Assembly (NCBI RefSeq): GCF_041080675.1
Contig: NZ_CP163520.1
Location: forward strand, 2,976,001 to 3,040,000
From: Streptomyces sp. cg36
GTDB lineage: Bacteria > Actinomycetota > Actinomycetes > Streptomycetales > Streptomycetaceae
DNA: 64,000 bases
Direction: 5' to 3'
The translations under genes and the position numbers were made by a program. How positions within the stretch are numbered: position 1 is the stretch's first letter; the number at the start of each line of letters is the position of its first letter. This document shows, one piece after another, positions 34,900-43,249 of the stretch. The notes beneath the pieces are model-generated. The model was not told where the DNA came from. It saw only the letters and a list, made by a program, of their open reading frames with translations, and did no database searches.

Positions 34900-35715
34900 A
34901 TGACCGAGGTGAACTCACACCCGCCGATGGCCTGGTGCTACTGCGGCGACCAGGTCAAGCTCTGGCGGGAGAGCGCGGGGGTGAGCCGCGAGGACCTGTG
35001 CAAGAAGGCGAACTACCAGTACGAGTACGTCAAGTCGATGGAGAACGGCCGCCGCAAGCCGACCCTGCGGCTGCTCCAGGCGGCGGACGAACTGTGCGGC
35101 GCGAAGGGGAAACTGCTTGCCGCGCACCAGTATCTGAAGCCCGAGCCGTATCCCGCAAGGTCGCAGGAGTACATGCAGGTCGAGGCGGAGGCCATCGCCG
35201 TCCACTGGTACGAGCCGCTCCTCATTCCGGGCCTGTTGCAGACGGAGGAGTACGCGCGGGCGCTGATCAGTGAGAGCTACCCGCCGCTCGACGACGAGAT
35301 CGTCGAGGAACGCGTCAACGCGCGCATGCACAGGCAGGACGGACTGCGGGCGCGGACGTCGGCCGTCTTCAACTTCGTGGTGTACGAGGGCGCCCTGCGC
35401 AACCTCGTCGGCGGCCGAAGCGTGATGAAGCGACAGCGCGATCACCTTTTGGGATTGGGAGGGTTGCGCAACGTCTCAGTGCAGGTCCTACCGATGGGGC
35501 GGTGCCCCGGAGTCGCACTGAACGGACCTCTGATCCTGTTGGAGACCCCTGACCACGAGCAATACGCCTTCGCCGAGGGACAGAAAACGAGTGCCCTGTA
35601 CGCGGATCCCACCAAGGTCAGTGAACTGACCCAGACGCATGGCATGATCCGCATGCACGCCCTCAGCGTGGAGGAGTCGGCGGAGTTCATCGGCAAGTTG
35701 GCGGAGGAGCTATGA
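34900..35715 (+). CDS. Xre-family regulator with DUF5753 C-terminus
   Basis: The protein has 271 residues. The helix-turn-helix lies near residues 20-70 (SREDLCKKANYQYEYVKSME); a DUF5753 domain follows with EAIAVHWYEPLLIPGLLQTE and VQVLPMGRCPGVALNGPLIL. It overlaps the DUF397 gene by 4 bp. Such pairs form the WhiJ-like signalling modules of Streptomyces, in which the DUF397 protein controls the regulator. The ATG follows GGAAGGG. Confidence 0.88.
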   Translation: MTEVNSHPPMAWCYCGDQVKLWRESAGVSREDLCKKANYQYEYVKSMENGRRKPTLRLLQAADELCGAKGKLLAAHQYLKPEPYPARSQEYMQVEAEAIAVHWYEPLLIPGLLQTEEYARALISESYPPLDDEIVEERVNARMHRQDGLRARTSAVFNFVVYEGALRNLVGGRSVMKRQRDHLLGLGGLRNVSVQVLPMGRCPGVALNGPLILLETPDHEQYAFAEGQKTSALYADPTKVSELTQTHGMIRMHALSVEESAEFIGKLAEEL

Positions 35716-35960
35716 GCGACCAGCTCGTATGGTTCAAGTCCAGTTACAGCGACAGCGAAGGCAGTGCTTGCCTCGAAGTCGCCCTGGAATGGCGGAAGTC
35801 CAGCCACAGTGACGACCAGGGCGGCGCCTGCGTCGAGATCGCCACTTGCCCCCACACCGTGCACGTCCGGGACTCCAAGCTCGGCGGGGACGGGCCGACG
35901 TTCGCCGTCCCCGCCGTTGCCTGGGCTCAGTTCACCGCGGGGATAGCCGGGAGAAGGTAG
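35712..35960 (+). CDS. double DUF397 protein
   Basis: This 82-residue protein holds two DUF397-type units: WFKSSYSDSEGSACLEVA, then WRKSSHSDDQGGACVEIA, and the usual VHVRDSKLGGDGPTFAVPA. Most DUF397 proteins have one such N-terminal motif, so the first unit is a tandem duplication. It is co-translated with the Xre gene (ATGA) and its end overlaps the convergent alkylsulfatase-like gene by 34 bp. Confidence 0.88.
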   Translation: MSDQLVWFKSSYSDSEGSACLEVALEWRKSSHSDDQGGACVEIATCPHTVHVRDSKLGGDGPTFAVPAVAWAQFTAGIAGRR

Positions 35961-37822
35961 GCGAAGACGGTGTCGGCGGCCTCGCGGTCGTCGACCTGGA
36001 TGCGTCCGGCGCGTACGGCCTCGTCGAAGTTGGCCCCGTAGTCCGGGCCCTCGGAGAGCAGCCGGTCCAGGGTCTCGCGGGTCAGCACGAGGGTGGCGTG
36101 GGGCTTCTCGACGCCGGGCGGCATGGTGTCGCCGCGGGTGTCGGTGTAGACGAGTACGCCGTCGCGGAGCACCGAGACGCCGGACTGGCCGGTGTTGGTG
36201 AACGTCCAGAGCAGGACGAGGGGTTCGGGCCGCTCGGCGGCGCGGGCCCCGTCCAGCCGGGCGGCGAGGGCGGCGAAGTACTGGGCGGGGTTGGCGTATT
36301 TGACGAGGTCGCCGACGACCGGGCGGGCGGCGGTCGGGCCGGGGCCGTGGGTGAGGTCGCGGGCGGCGGTCAGATAGGCGTTGCGCAGCGGGCCGTACTC
36401 GGCGAGGTAGCCGAGCTGGGTGAGGGCCAGGGCCTGGAGGGCGGTGGCCGGGGCCAGGACCTCGGCGGGGACGGTGGCCGGGTCGCAGGCCGCCGCGAGG
36501 ACGTGGTCGAGGAGTTCGACGACGCGTTCGTAGCGGGGGGTGTCGGCGTCGTACTCGTGGCGGGCCGTCTCCAGGACCGTACGGGCGCCGCCGAGGGCCA
36601 CGACGTACCGCTTGGCGGTGGCGGCGGAGGCGGGGGTGGTGGCGACGGCGTCGGTGGCGGCGACGAACTCGTGGCCGAGGAGGCGCAGCCAGGTCTGGCG
36701 GGCGGCCTGGGTGGCGCTGCCGACGTAACCGCTGGCGTAGAAGGGGCGGTTGGAGGGCTGGCTCTGGCGGCGGACCCAGGCGTCGCGGCGGGCGGCGAGG
36801 CGGGCGGTGACGGAGTTGGTGCCCCAGCCGGGCCACTCGTAGGCGCCGGCGACGATCTCGGCGGTGGTGCCGAAGGCGCGGAGGGTCTCGTCGAGGTGGC
36901 GGGCGCGGACGTCGCCGAGGCCGCCGAGGAGACCGGGGGCGGTGAGGTAGAGGACCTTGCGGTCGGGGATGTAGACGTTCATCTCGGCGGGTGACTGGAG
37001 TCCGGCGACGGGCTGGAAGACGAGGCGTACGCCGTCGACCTCGGCCTCGCCGAAGCCGTGGTGGGTGGGCGGGACGAGGGTGGCCTCGCCGGCGGAGACG
37101 GTGAGGCCGGGGCCGCTGTCGATGAGGCCGTAGGGGCCCGGCTCCAGGCGGGTGCCGTAGCTGTGGTCGACCAGGCAGGCGGTGGCCAGGCCCTCGACGA
37201 CGTGGCGGCGGACGGCGTCGTCGAGGAAGCCGTCGGGGGCGTGGACGGGGAGGCCGTCCGGGATGCGGTCGTCGAGCTCGGCGAAGAGGCCGCGCGAGCC
37301 GCCGAAGTGGTCGACGCAGCTGGCGGTGTAGACGAGGGCGCGGACGGGGCGGCGGTCCTCGGTGGTGTCGCGGTAGAGACGCAGGGCGTAGCGGGCGGTC
37401 TCGTAGGAGCCGAGGGGGTCGATGACGATGAGGCCGGTGCGGCCCTCGACGATGGTCATGTTGGCGAGGTCGTAGCCGCGTACCTGGTAGACGGCGCCGT
37501 CGGGGCCGCTGGTGACCATGTAGAGGCCGGCCATGGCGTTCATGCGGCCCTGGCGCCAGACGCGGGCGTTGACGGTGGGCGGGACGGGGCCGTCGTCGCT
37601 CAGGAAGTCGAAGCGGGCGAAGTTCCAGGCGTTGCCGGTGCCGTCGCCGGTGCCGTCGCGGGCCGGGATGGCGGGGACGTCCGGGCGGGCCAGGAGGCCC
37701 TGGGCGGCGTTGCGGAAGTCGGTGCCTTCGGCGGTGACGGTCTGGGCGGCGGGCTGGTTGCTGCGGACGACGAAGGGGGTGGGCTCGACGGGCTCGTGCT
37801 GGGCGTGCCGGCCGTTGGTCAT
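35927..37822 (-). CDS. alkylsulfatase-like MBL-fold protein with degraded metal site
   Basis: This 631-residue protein has the length and layout of SdsA1/BDS1-type alkylsulfatases: NMTIVEGRTGLIVIDPLGSY, SPAEMNVYIPDRKVLYLT, a helical dimerisation region and a C-terminal SCP2-like domain. The zinc motif THSHxDHxGG is replaced by TASCVDHFGG (166-175), losing two His. The later His-rich segment reads APGLLGGLG, and YEWPGWG replaces the usual HHWPxWG. It therefore probably cannot hydrolyse sulfate esters as the family does. AGGAGG precedes the ATG. No signal peptide. Confidence 0.82.
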   Translation of the reverse strand: MTNGRHAQHEPVEPTPFVVRSNQPAAQTVTAEGTDFRNAAQGLLARPDVPAIPARDGTGDGTGNAWNFARFDFLSDDGPVPPTVNARVWRQGRMNAMAGLYMVTSGPDGAVYQVRGYDLANMTIVEGRTGLIVIDPLGSYETARYALRLYRDTTEDRRPVRALVYTASCVDHFGGSRGLFAELDDRIPDGLPVHAPDGFLDDAVRRHVVEGLATACLVDHSYGTRLEPGPYGLIDSGPGLTVSAGEATLVPPTHHGFGEAEVDGVRLVFQPVAGLQSPAEMNVYIPDRKVLYLTAPGLLGGLGDVRARHLDETLRAFGTTAEIVAGAYEWPGWGTNSVTARLAARRDAWVRRQSQPSNRPFYASGYVGSATQAARQTWLRLLGHEFVAATDAVATTPASAATAKRYVVALGGARTVLETARHEYDADTPRYERVVELLDHVLAAACDPATVPAEVLAPATALQALALTQLGYLAEYGPLRNAYLTAARDLTHGPGPTAARPVVGDLVKYANPAQYFAALAARLDGARAAERPEPLVLLWTFTNTGQSGVSVLRDGVLVYTDTRGDTMPPGVEKPHATLVLTRETLDRLLSEGPDYGANFDEAVRAGRIQVDDREAADTVFAYLLPAIPAVN

Positions 37823-37928
37823 GGCTCTGCCTCCTCTGGACGTGCGCGGGGCGGGAACGTAACTCCGTGGGGGGCGGGCCGGAAGTGGGCGGCGTTGCCG
37901 GTGGCTGAGACAGGGGGGTACGGGGGGT

Positions 37929-38300
37929 CCCTCCCCGCGCCCCTTTCGGGCCGGGCCTTCGCCTGCGGCCCGGCGGGGGCTTGCCGCGCAGTTCCCCGCG
38001 CCCCTGATCGGGCCGTCCTTTGTGCGCGGACCGTGCTGGCTTGCTCGCGCAGTTCCCCGCGCCCCTTGAAGGGGCCGTCTTTCGCGTGCGGACCGTGCTG
38101 GCGCACTCGCGCAGTTCCCCGCGCCCCTGAAAGGGCAGGGACTTCGTCTGCGGGCCGTGGGTGGCTGGTCGCGCAGTTCCCCGCGCCCCTTGAAGGGTGC
38201 CGCGAAGCGGCACATCCAGGGGCGCGGGGAACTGCGCGAGAAGCGACCACGGCCCGCGGACGAACGAAGCTTTTCGGGGGCGCGGGGAACTGCGCGAACG
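37929..38300. repeat. array of GC-rich intergenic repeats, four forward and two inverted
   Basis: In the 732-bp gap 37823-38554 I see four copies reading CGCGCAGTTCCCCGCGCCCC (from about 37985, 38047, 38107 and 38169). Two copies in the opposite orientation follow (from about 38219 and 38278). A hairpin GTGCCGC-GAA-GCGGCAC at 38197-38213 marks the switch. Unit length is about 58-62 bp. The rest of the gap (38300-38554) is C-rich, low-complexity sequence leading to the aminotransferase promoter; I see no gene in it. Confidence 0.8.
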
Positions 38301-38554
38301 GCCACGCACGGCCCGCAGACGAACACCGGGCCAAAAGGAGGCACGGGGGTACCACCCGCAAGGCAACCCGTCGTGGCGCATCTCACCCGGCGCCACATTC
38401 CAAGCCCACCCCACCCCCCACCCCCCACTTCCCACGGCCCCACCCCACCCCCACATTCCGATGGAAGCCAACCCTCCCCCCGAATCCCCCCCTCCTCCCT
38501 CCCCCGCCCCCAATCTCCGCGCGCCCCCCGAAACACCCCCGTAAGGTGACCGTC

Positions 38555-39766
38555 ATGCAGGTGATCCAGTCGACCAAGCTCGCCAATGTCTGTTACGAGA
38601 TCCGCGGCCCGGTTCTCGAAGAAGCCATGCGGCTGGAGGCGGCAGGACACCGCATCCTCAAGCTCAACACCGGCAACCCCGCGGCCTTCGGCTTCGAGTG
38701 CCCCCCGGAGATCCTGGAGGACATGCTCCGCAACCTCTCCGGAGCACACGGCTACGGCGACGCGAAGGGCCTCCTCTCGGCCCGCCGCGCGGTCATGCAG
38801 CACTACCAGACCAAGGGCATCGACCTCGACGTCGAGGACATCTACCTCGGCAACGGCGTCTCCGAGCTGATCCAGATGTCGATGCAGGCGCTGCTCGACG
38901 ACGGCGACGAGGTGCTGGTCCCGGCCCCGGACTACCCCCTGTGGACCGCCTCGGTCTCCCTCGCCGGCGGCACCGCGGTGCACTACCGCTGCGACGAGCA
39001 GGCCGACTGGATGCCGGACCTCGCCGACATCGAGCGCAAGATCACCGACCGCACCAAGGCGATCGTGATCATCAACCCGAACAACCCGACGGGCGCGGTG
39101 TACGGCGAGGAGATGCTCCGGTCGCTGACCGAGATCGCCCGCCGCCACAACCTGATCGTCTGCTCGGACGAGATCTACGACCGGATCCTGTTCGACGGCG
39201 CCACGCACACCCCGACCGCCGTGATCGCCCCGGACCTGATGGTGCTGACCTTCAACGGTCTCTCCAAGAACTACCGGGTGGCCGGATACCGCTCCGGCTG
39301 GCTGGCCGTCTGCGGCCCCAAGGCCCACGCCTCCTCGTACATCGAGGGCCTGACCATCCTGGCCAACATGCGGCTGTGCGCCAACATGCCGTCGCAGTAC
39401 GCGGTGGCCACGGCGCTGGGCGGGCGCCAGTCCATCGAGGACCTGGTGCTGCCGGGCGGGCGGCTCCTGGAGCAGCGCGACACGGCGTACGACCTGCTCA
39501 CCCAGATCCCCGGTGTCACCTGCGTGAAGCCGAAGGGCGCGCTGTACCTCTTCCCCCGCCTCGACCCGGCGGTCCACAAGGTCAAGGACGACCGCCAGAT
39601 GGTCCTGGACCTGCTCCGGGCCGAGAAGATCATGGTCGTCCACGGCACCGGCTTCAACTGGCCCGAGCCCGACCACTTCCGGATCGTCACCCTCCCGTCG
39701 GCCCAGGACCTGGCGCACGCGGTGACGCGGATCGGCAGCTTCCTGGACGGTTACAGCCAGATGTGA
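38555..39766 (+). CDS. AlaA-like PLP aminotransferase
   Basis: This 403-residue class I aminotransferase begins MQVIQSTKLANVCYEIRGPV. Its marks are LNTGNPAAFGFECP, NPNNPTGAVYGEE, CSDEIYDRILFDG and the PLP lysine in FNGLSKNYRVAGYRSGW. It most resembles the alanine/glutamate-pyruvate transaminase AlaA, which makes alanine from pyruvate. AAGGTG lies before the ATG. It stands alone between two repeat-rich regions. Confidence 0.88.
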   Translation: MQVIQSTKLANVCYEIRGPVLEEAMRLEAAGHRILKLNTGNPAAFGFECPPEILEDMLRNLSGAHGYGDAKGLLSARRAVMQHYQTKGIDLDVEDIYLGNGVSELIQMSMQALLDDGDEVLVPAPDYPLWTASVSLAGGTAVHYRCDEQADWMPDLADIERKITDRTKAIVIINPNNPTGAVYGEEMLRSLTEIARRHNLIVCSDEIYDRILFDGATHTPTAVIAPDLMVLTFNGLSKNYRVAGYRSGWLAVCGPKAHASSYIEGLTILANMRLCANMPSQYAVATALGGRQSIEDLVLPGGRLLEQRDTAYDLLTQIPGVTCVKPKGALYLFPRLDPAVHKVKDDRQMVLDLLRAEKIMVVHGTGFNWPEPDHFRIVTLPSAQDLAHAVTRIGSFLDGYSQM

Positions 39767-39790
39767 CGGAGTTCTGGCTCCCGCTCAACT

Positions 39791-39813
39791 TTAGACAGAA
39801 TCTAAGATAGGAT
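39791..39813 (+). promoter_or_regulatory. TTAGA-N5-TCTAA inverted repeat with -10 element
   Basis: TTAGA (39791-39795) and TCTAA (39801-39805) form an A/T-rich inverted repeat just before TAGGAT (39808-39813), a good -10 element. Such an island in this GC-rich setting resembles Fur/PerR-family operators. The binder is unknown. Confidence 0.5.
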
Positions 39814-39843
39814 GGTCTCCTGCGAGCAAGAGGAGGCCATCCC

Positions 39844-40227
39844 ATGTACGAACCGATCCGGACCAAGTCGGTGCACAGCACGATGGCCGCCGACGCCCGC
39901 ATTCCGCACCGCTCCCGCGAGGAGGAGCTGGACATCCAGCTCGCCGGGCACCTCGCGGCGCTGCTCGCCGTCACCGATGAGCTCGGGCTGACCGAGGCCG
40001 GGGACGCCATCGCCCACCAGATCGCGCGGCTGCGCGGCGGGATGCCGCCGGTGCGGCATGCGGGGCTGAGCCGGGCGCATGCGCCCGCGCTGCACGAGCG
40101 GGCGCATGCGCTGGCGGGGCGCGCCCTCGTCGTCGCCGCCTCTCGGGCGGACACGGCGGTCGCGATCCTCGCGGCGGGGCGGATGGATGCCCACTCTGCG
40201 GCGCGTGCTCTGTCCGCCGCCTCCTGA
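39844..40227 (+). CDS. small conserved hypothetical protein
   Basis: This 127-residue helical protein begins MYEPIRTKSVHSTMAADARI and contains REEELDIQLAGHLAALLAVT. There is no signal peptide or clear domain. A perfect AGGAGG precedes the ATG and an A/T-rich operator with a strong -10 lies upstream, so it is probably well expressed under specific regulation. The repeat cluster 40286-40480 follows. Confidence 0.65.
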   Translation: MYEPIRTKSVHSTMAADARIPHRSREEELDIQLAGHLAALLAVTDELGLTEAGDAIAHQIARLRGGMPPVRHAGLSRAHAPALHERAHALAGRALVVAASRADTAVAILAAGRMDAHSAARALSAAS

Positions 40228-40285
40228 TCGGCCCCGGTCCGCGCGCCGCGGAGGTCCGCGGACCGGGAGCCACCCCTTTCCCCGC

Positions 40286-40480
40286 ACCCCGCGCCCCTTG
40301 AAGGGTGCCGCGAAGCGGCACATCCAGGGGCGCGGGGAACTGCGCGAGAAGCGACCACGGCCCGCAGACGAACGAGGCTTCTCAGGGGCGCGGGGAACTG
40401 CGCGAGCAAGCCGGCACGGCCCGCAGGCGAAAGACGGCCCGATCAGGGGCGCGGGGACTGCGCGACCAACCCCCACCGGG
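40286..40480 (+). repeat. GC-rich intergenic repeats, three copies
   Basis: Three copies of GGGGCGCGGGGAACTGCGCG or close variants follow the 127-residue gene. The first about 85 bp, including the GTGCCGC-GAA-GCGGCAC hairpin, nearly duplicate 38180-38267. The third copy lacks one A. The gap 40228-40482 holds nothing else that I see. Confidence 0.8.
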
Positions 40481-40482
40481 CC

Positions 40483-41634
40483 TCAGCGTGTTGCCAGTAT
40501 CGCGATCAGGAGTACGCACAGCACCAACCCCACCAGGAACCCCGGCCGCCACCGGGGGGCCACGGGGGCGGCCGGCACCGCCCCCAGGTTGAAGACGTCG
40601 TGCCCCGTCGCCACCGCCCGCACGCACCAAGGACACGCGTCCAGATGCGACCCGAAGGTGTGCCGGGGTCGCTCCGGGCACACCCGTACCGCCGCCCGCT
40701 CCCGATCCAGCGCCCGCAGCCACTGCTCCGCCGTCGGCCGGGCCGCCGCATCGGTGACCCCGGGCCCGAACGCCGCGCGCGCCAGTTCGAGCAGGCCGGG
40801 CGGCAGCACGGAGGGGTCGACGGTGCCCCGCGGCACCACGACCCGCTCGGGCCGCACCACGTACGAGATGCTGGCCGCGATGTTGTCCTGGACGGTGGAG
40901 TCCGCGTCGCTGTCGTGCGGCACGCCCCCGAAGGGGTGGTTGCCCGCGGTGAGCAGCTGGTAGACGAGGACCGCGAGCGCGAAGTCGTCGCTGGCCCGCG
41001 TCGCCGGGCCCCCGGCCTGCCGCTCGGGGGCCGAGTAGTCGGTGGTGTGCATCAGGCAGGGGAACAGCTCCCCGGTGACCGCGTCGGTGAAGGCGATGGA
41101 GTCGCAGTCCAGGAACGTGATGAACCCGTTGGCGTCGACCACCACGTTGCTGCTGGAGAAGTCCCCGATGACCAGCCCCTCGTGGTGCATCCGGGCCGTC
41201 ATGAACGCCAGGTTCCAGGCGACCCCCAGCAGGAACCGCCAGTCGGCCCGGTCGTGGAAGAGCCGCAGGCGCTGGGCCCGGGTGAACAGCCCGACCAGCT
41301 GCACGTGTTCGGGCTCCCCGAACCGCTGCATGGCGTAGCCGAGGAACTCCCCGCCGGGCGCGTGCGCGGGCGCGGTCGGCCAGGCCAGTTCCGGCCGCTG
41401 GGAGCGGTCGGTGGGCCGCCCGCCGAGCGGCGCCATGGTCAGCATCCGGTTCAGGCGCCGCTCCTGCTCGGGGCCGGGCGGGTCCCGGTAGAGCTTCACC
41501 ACGATCCCGTCGTGGCCCTCCACGGTGTAGACGGCCGCCTGGCCGCCGCCCTTGAGCGGGGCGGCGGCGAGGACCACCGGGACCCCGCCGAGCAGCACGG
41601 TCCGCCCGCCGGGCCCGCCCGCCGCCGCGTTCAC
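40483..41634 (-). CDS. kinase-fold protein with zinc motif and C-terminal TM helix
   Basis: The protein has 383 residues. The kinase-like domain (about 15-290) has GGQAAVYTVEGHDGIVVKLY, a catalytic loop VIGDFSSSNVVVD, and FLDCDSIAF in place of DFG. A Cys pair follows in VCPERPRHTFGSHLDACPWC and a final transmembrane helix in FLVGLVLCVLLIAILA. It is the kinase of a vWA-PP2C-kinase set like the TerY-P triad described for Ter stress systems. GTG overlaps the PP2C stop by 4 bp and has GGAGGGGAG before it. Confidence 0.82.
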   Translation of the reverse strand: MNAAAGGPGGRTVLLGGVPVVLAAAPLKGGGQAAVYTVEGHDGIVVKLYRDPPGPEQERRLNRMLTMAPLGGRPTDRSQRPELAWPTAPAHAPGGEFLGYAMQRFGEPEHVQLVGLFTRAQRLRLFHDRADWRFLLGVAWNLAFMTARMHHEGLVIGDFSSSNVVVDANGFITFLDCDSIAFTDAVTGELFPCLMHTTDYSAPERQAGGPATRASDDFALAVLVYQLLTAGNHPFGGVPHDSDADSTVQDNIAASISYVVRPERVVVPRGTVDPSVLPPGLLELARAAFGPGVTDAAARPTAEQWLRALDRERAAVRVCPERPRHTFGSHLDACPWCVRAVATGHDVFNLGAVPAAPVAPRWRPGFLVGLVLCVLLIAILATR

Positions 41635-42443
41635 CGCTCCCCTCCCGTACGGTCCGTACGGGCCGGACGGACCGCCCGCAGCAGGGTCTTGTCGTCGCCG
41701 TTGAGCGCGGTCAGCCGGTCCGAGCGCAGCAGGGCCGCCAGCCGCTCGTCCTCCTCGTACGCCGTCATCGGCTCGGCGTCCAGCGAGCGCAGCACGGCCG
41801 CCGCGAACGACTCGTTGGGAGCCTGCCCGGCGCCCCCGGCCCGGGAGAGCGCCGCCTGGGCGAGGCCGTCGGTGGAGAGCAGGACCCCGTCGACGCCGTC
41901 GTCCCGTACGCAGTCGGTGCGCACCCGGCGGGCGGCGTCGGGCGAGGTCAGGAAGACCGTCTCGTTGCTGTACTCGCTCACCGCCTCCGGCTGCGGCAGC
42001 AGATGGAACTGCCTCTCCCCGTCGGCCGTTCCGGCCCGCAGCACCACGAACCCGTCCCCCACGCTGCAGTGCCCCAGCCAGGCGGGCCCGAGCACCACCA
42101 CCGTGAGGGTGGCCGCGAAGTCGTCGGCCGCCTCCCCCGTACGGTCCAGGAAGGCGTCGGCGACCCGGTCGAACGCCTGCCGCAGCAGCCGGTGCACGGC
42201 GGGCCCCTCGGCCCCTTCGGCGGGCAGCCGCCCGAACTGCTCGACGGCCAGGTCGACCGCGAGCCGCGCCCCCTCGTCCGAGCGCGGTCTGCTGCCCGCG
42301 CCGTCCGCGACCGCGAGCACCGTGAGCGGGCCGTCCGTGGCGCAGCTCCAGGCGTCCTGGCACGGCACGCCGTCCCTGCGGTGCCGGTAGCCCTCCACGC
42401 TCACCCCGTGCACCCGCCAGCCGCCCCGCTCCCGGGTCCCCAT
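41631..42443 (-). CDS. PP2C-family protein phosphatase
   Basis: This 270-residue protein has the PP2C metal motifs TVLAVADGAGSRPRSDEGA, SVGDGFVVLRAG, LLSTDGLAQAA and GDDKTLLRAV. It dephosphorylates Ser/Thr and is the expected partner of the co-translated kinase, with the vWA protein as likely substrate or scaffold. The vWA gene ends 7 bp upstream of it. Cytoplasmic. Confidence 0.88.
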   Translation of the reverse strand: MGTRERGGWRVHGVSVEGYRHRRDGVPCQDAWSCATDGPLTVLAVADGAGSRPRSDEGARLAVDLAVEQFGRLPAEGAEGPAVHRLLRQAFDRVADAFLDRTGEAADDFAATLTVVVLGPAWLGHCSVGDGFVVLRAGTADGERQFHLLPQPEAVSEYSNETVFLTSPDAARRVRTDCVRDDGVDGVLLSTDGLAQAALSRAGGAGQAPNESFAAAVLRSLDAEPMTAYEEDERLAALLRSDRLTALNGDDKTLLRAVRPARTDRTGGER

Positions 42444-42449
42444 GCCCGC

Positions 42450-43214
42450 TCAGGCTTCCCAGGCCGGGCGCTGCGTCTTGAACTGGCTGAAGATCTTCTC
42501 GAAGACCTCGTCGCCCGCGCCCTTGGTCTCGGCGCTGGCGCTCGCCGACATCATCTGGAGCAGCTGGCGGAACGGGAAGCCCTGGAGGCGGGCGTTGAAC
42601 TTGGGCGCGAACGCCTGGAGCACCTGTTCCCCCAGGTCGGTGATTCCGCCGACGCCGATCGCGTACAGCCGGAAGCGCCGGGCGGCCTGCTCCTCGGCGA
42701 GCACCGGCACCAGCCGCTGCCAGGCGTGCGTGAGGTGGCCGGTGCCGTCGGTGGGCAGCCCGTCGGTGACCAGGCAGATCTGCGGCCGGTAGTACTGGAT
42801 GCCCTGGGCGCGCAGCTCGGTCTTGCGCTCGGCGACGACGCGCATGGCCAGCTCCAGCGCCTCGGTCATCAAGGTCACGCCCGAGGCGGTGAGCCGGGGC
42901 GCCTCGAAGAGGTGGGCCGCCACGAACGGCCCGCCCCCGGCGCCGGGGTGGAGCGCCTGCCCGCCGCGCCAGGCGAGGACGCCCTGCCCGCCGAAGGTGA
43001 TCACGGCGACCTCGACGCTGTAGCTGAGGCTGACGTCGTCGTGGAGCTCGCGGGTCCATTCGCTGAGCGCGGTGTTGAGCGCGTCCATGGGCGGGCCCGC
43101 CATCGAGCTGGAGGTGTCCAGGCAGAGCACCAGCGGCAGCCGTTGGGCGTTGTTCTCGAATTCGATGTCGGCGTACTCCGCCGGAAGCGTCCGGCCCTGC
43201 TGCTGCCTGCGCAT
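42450..43214 (-). CDS. TerY-like vWA domain protein
   Basis: This 254-residue protein is a von Willebrand A domain with an intact MIDAS: CLDTSSSMAG (DxSxS, about 32-40), the Thr in SGVTLMTEALELAM, and the Asp in CLVTDGLPTDG. It resembles TerY. The ATG at 43214 has GGGGAGACAGGGAC before it; a TTG at 43253, overlapping the upstream stop, could add 13 residues. It is the first gene of the vWA-PP2C-kinase triad. Confidence 0.88.
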   Translation of the reverse strand: MRRQQQGRTLPAEYADIEFENNAQRLPLVLCLDTSSSMAGPPMDALNTALSEWTRELHDDVSLSYSVEVAVITFGGQGVLAWRGGQALHPGAGGGPFVAAHLFEAPRLTASGVTLMTEALELAMRVVAERKTELRAQGIQYYRPQICLVTDGLPTDGTGHLTHAWQRLVPVLAEEQAARRFRLYAIGVGGITDLGEQVLQAFAPKFNARLQGFPFRQLLQMMSASASAETKGAGDEVFEKIFSQFKTQRPAWEA

Positions 43215-43249
43215 GTCCCTGTCTCCCCGTTCCCGTTCGGTGTTCTCGT

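Noticed and set aside
37985..38300. Possible CRISPR array
   Set aside because: The units are 58-62 bp with diverging sequence throughout, change orientation and lack unique spacers of constant length. No cas genes are present.
37058..39766. 902-residue frame joining the region antisense to the alkylsulfatase-like gene with the aminotransferase
   Set aside because: The aminotransferase has its own start at 38555 with normal family length; the upstream part crosses the repeat array and is shadow sequence.
40483..43059. 858-residue fusion of vWA, PP2C and kinase
   Set aside because: Only the kinase part is in its correct frame there. The vWA and PP2C domains read well in their own frames with overlapping starts and stops.
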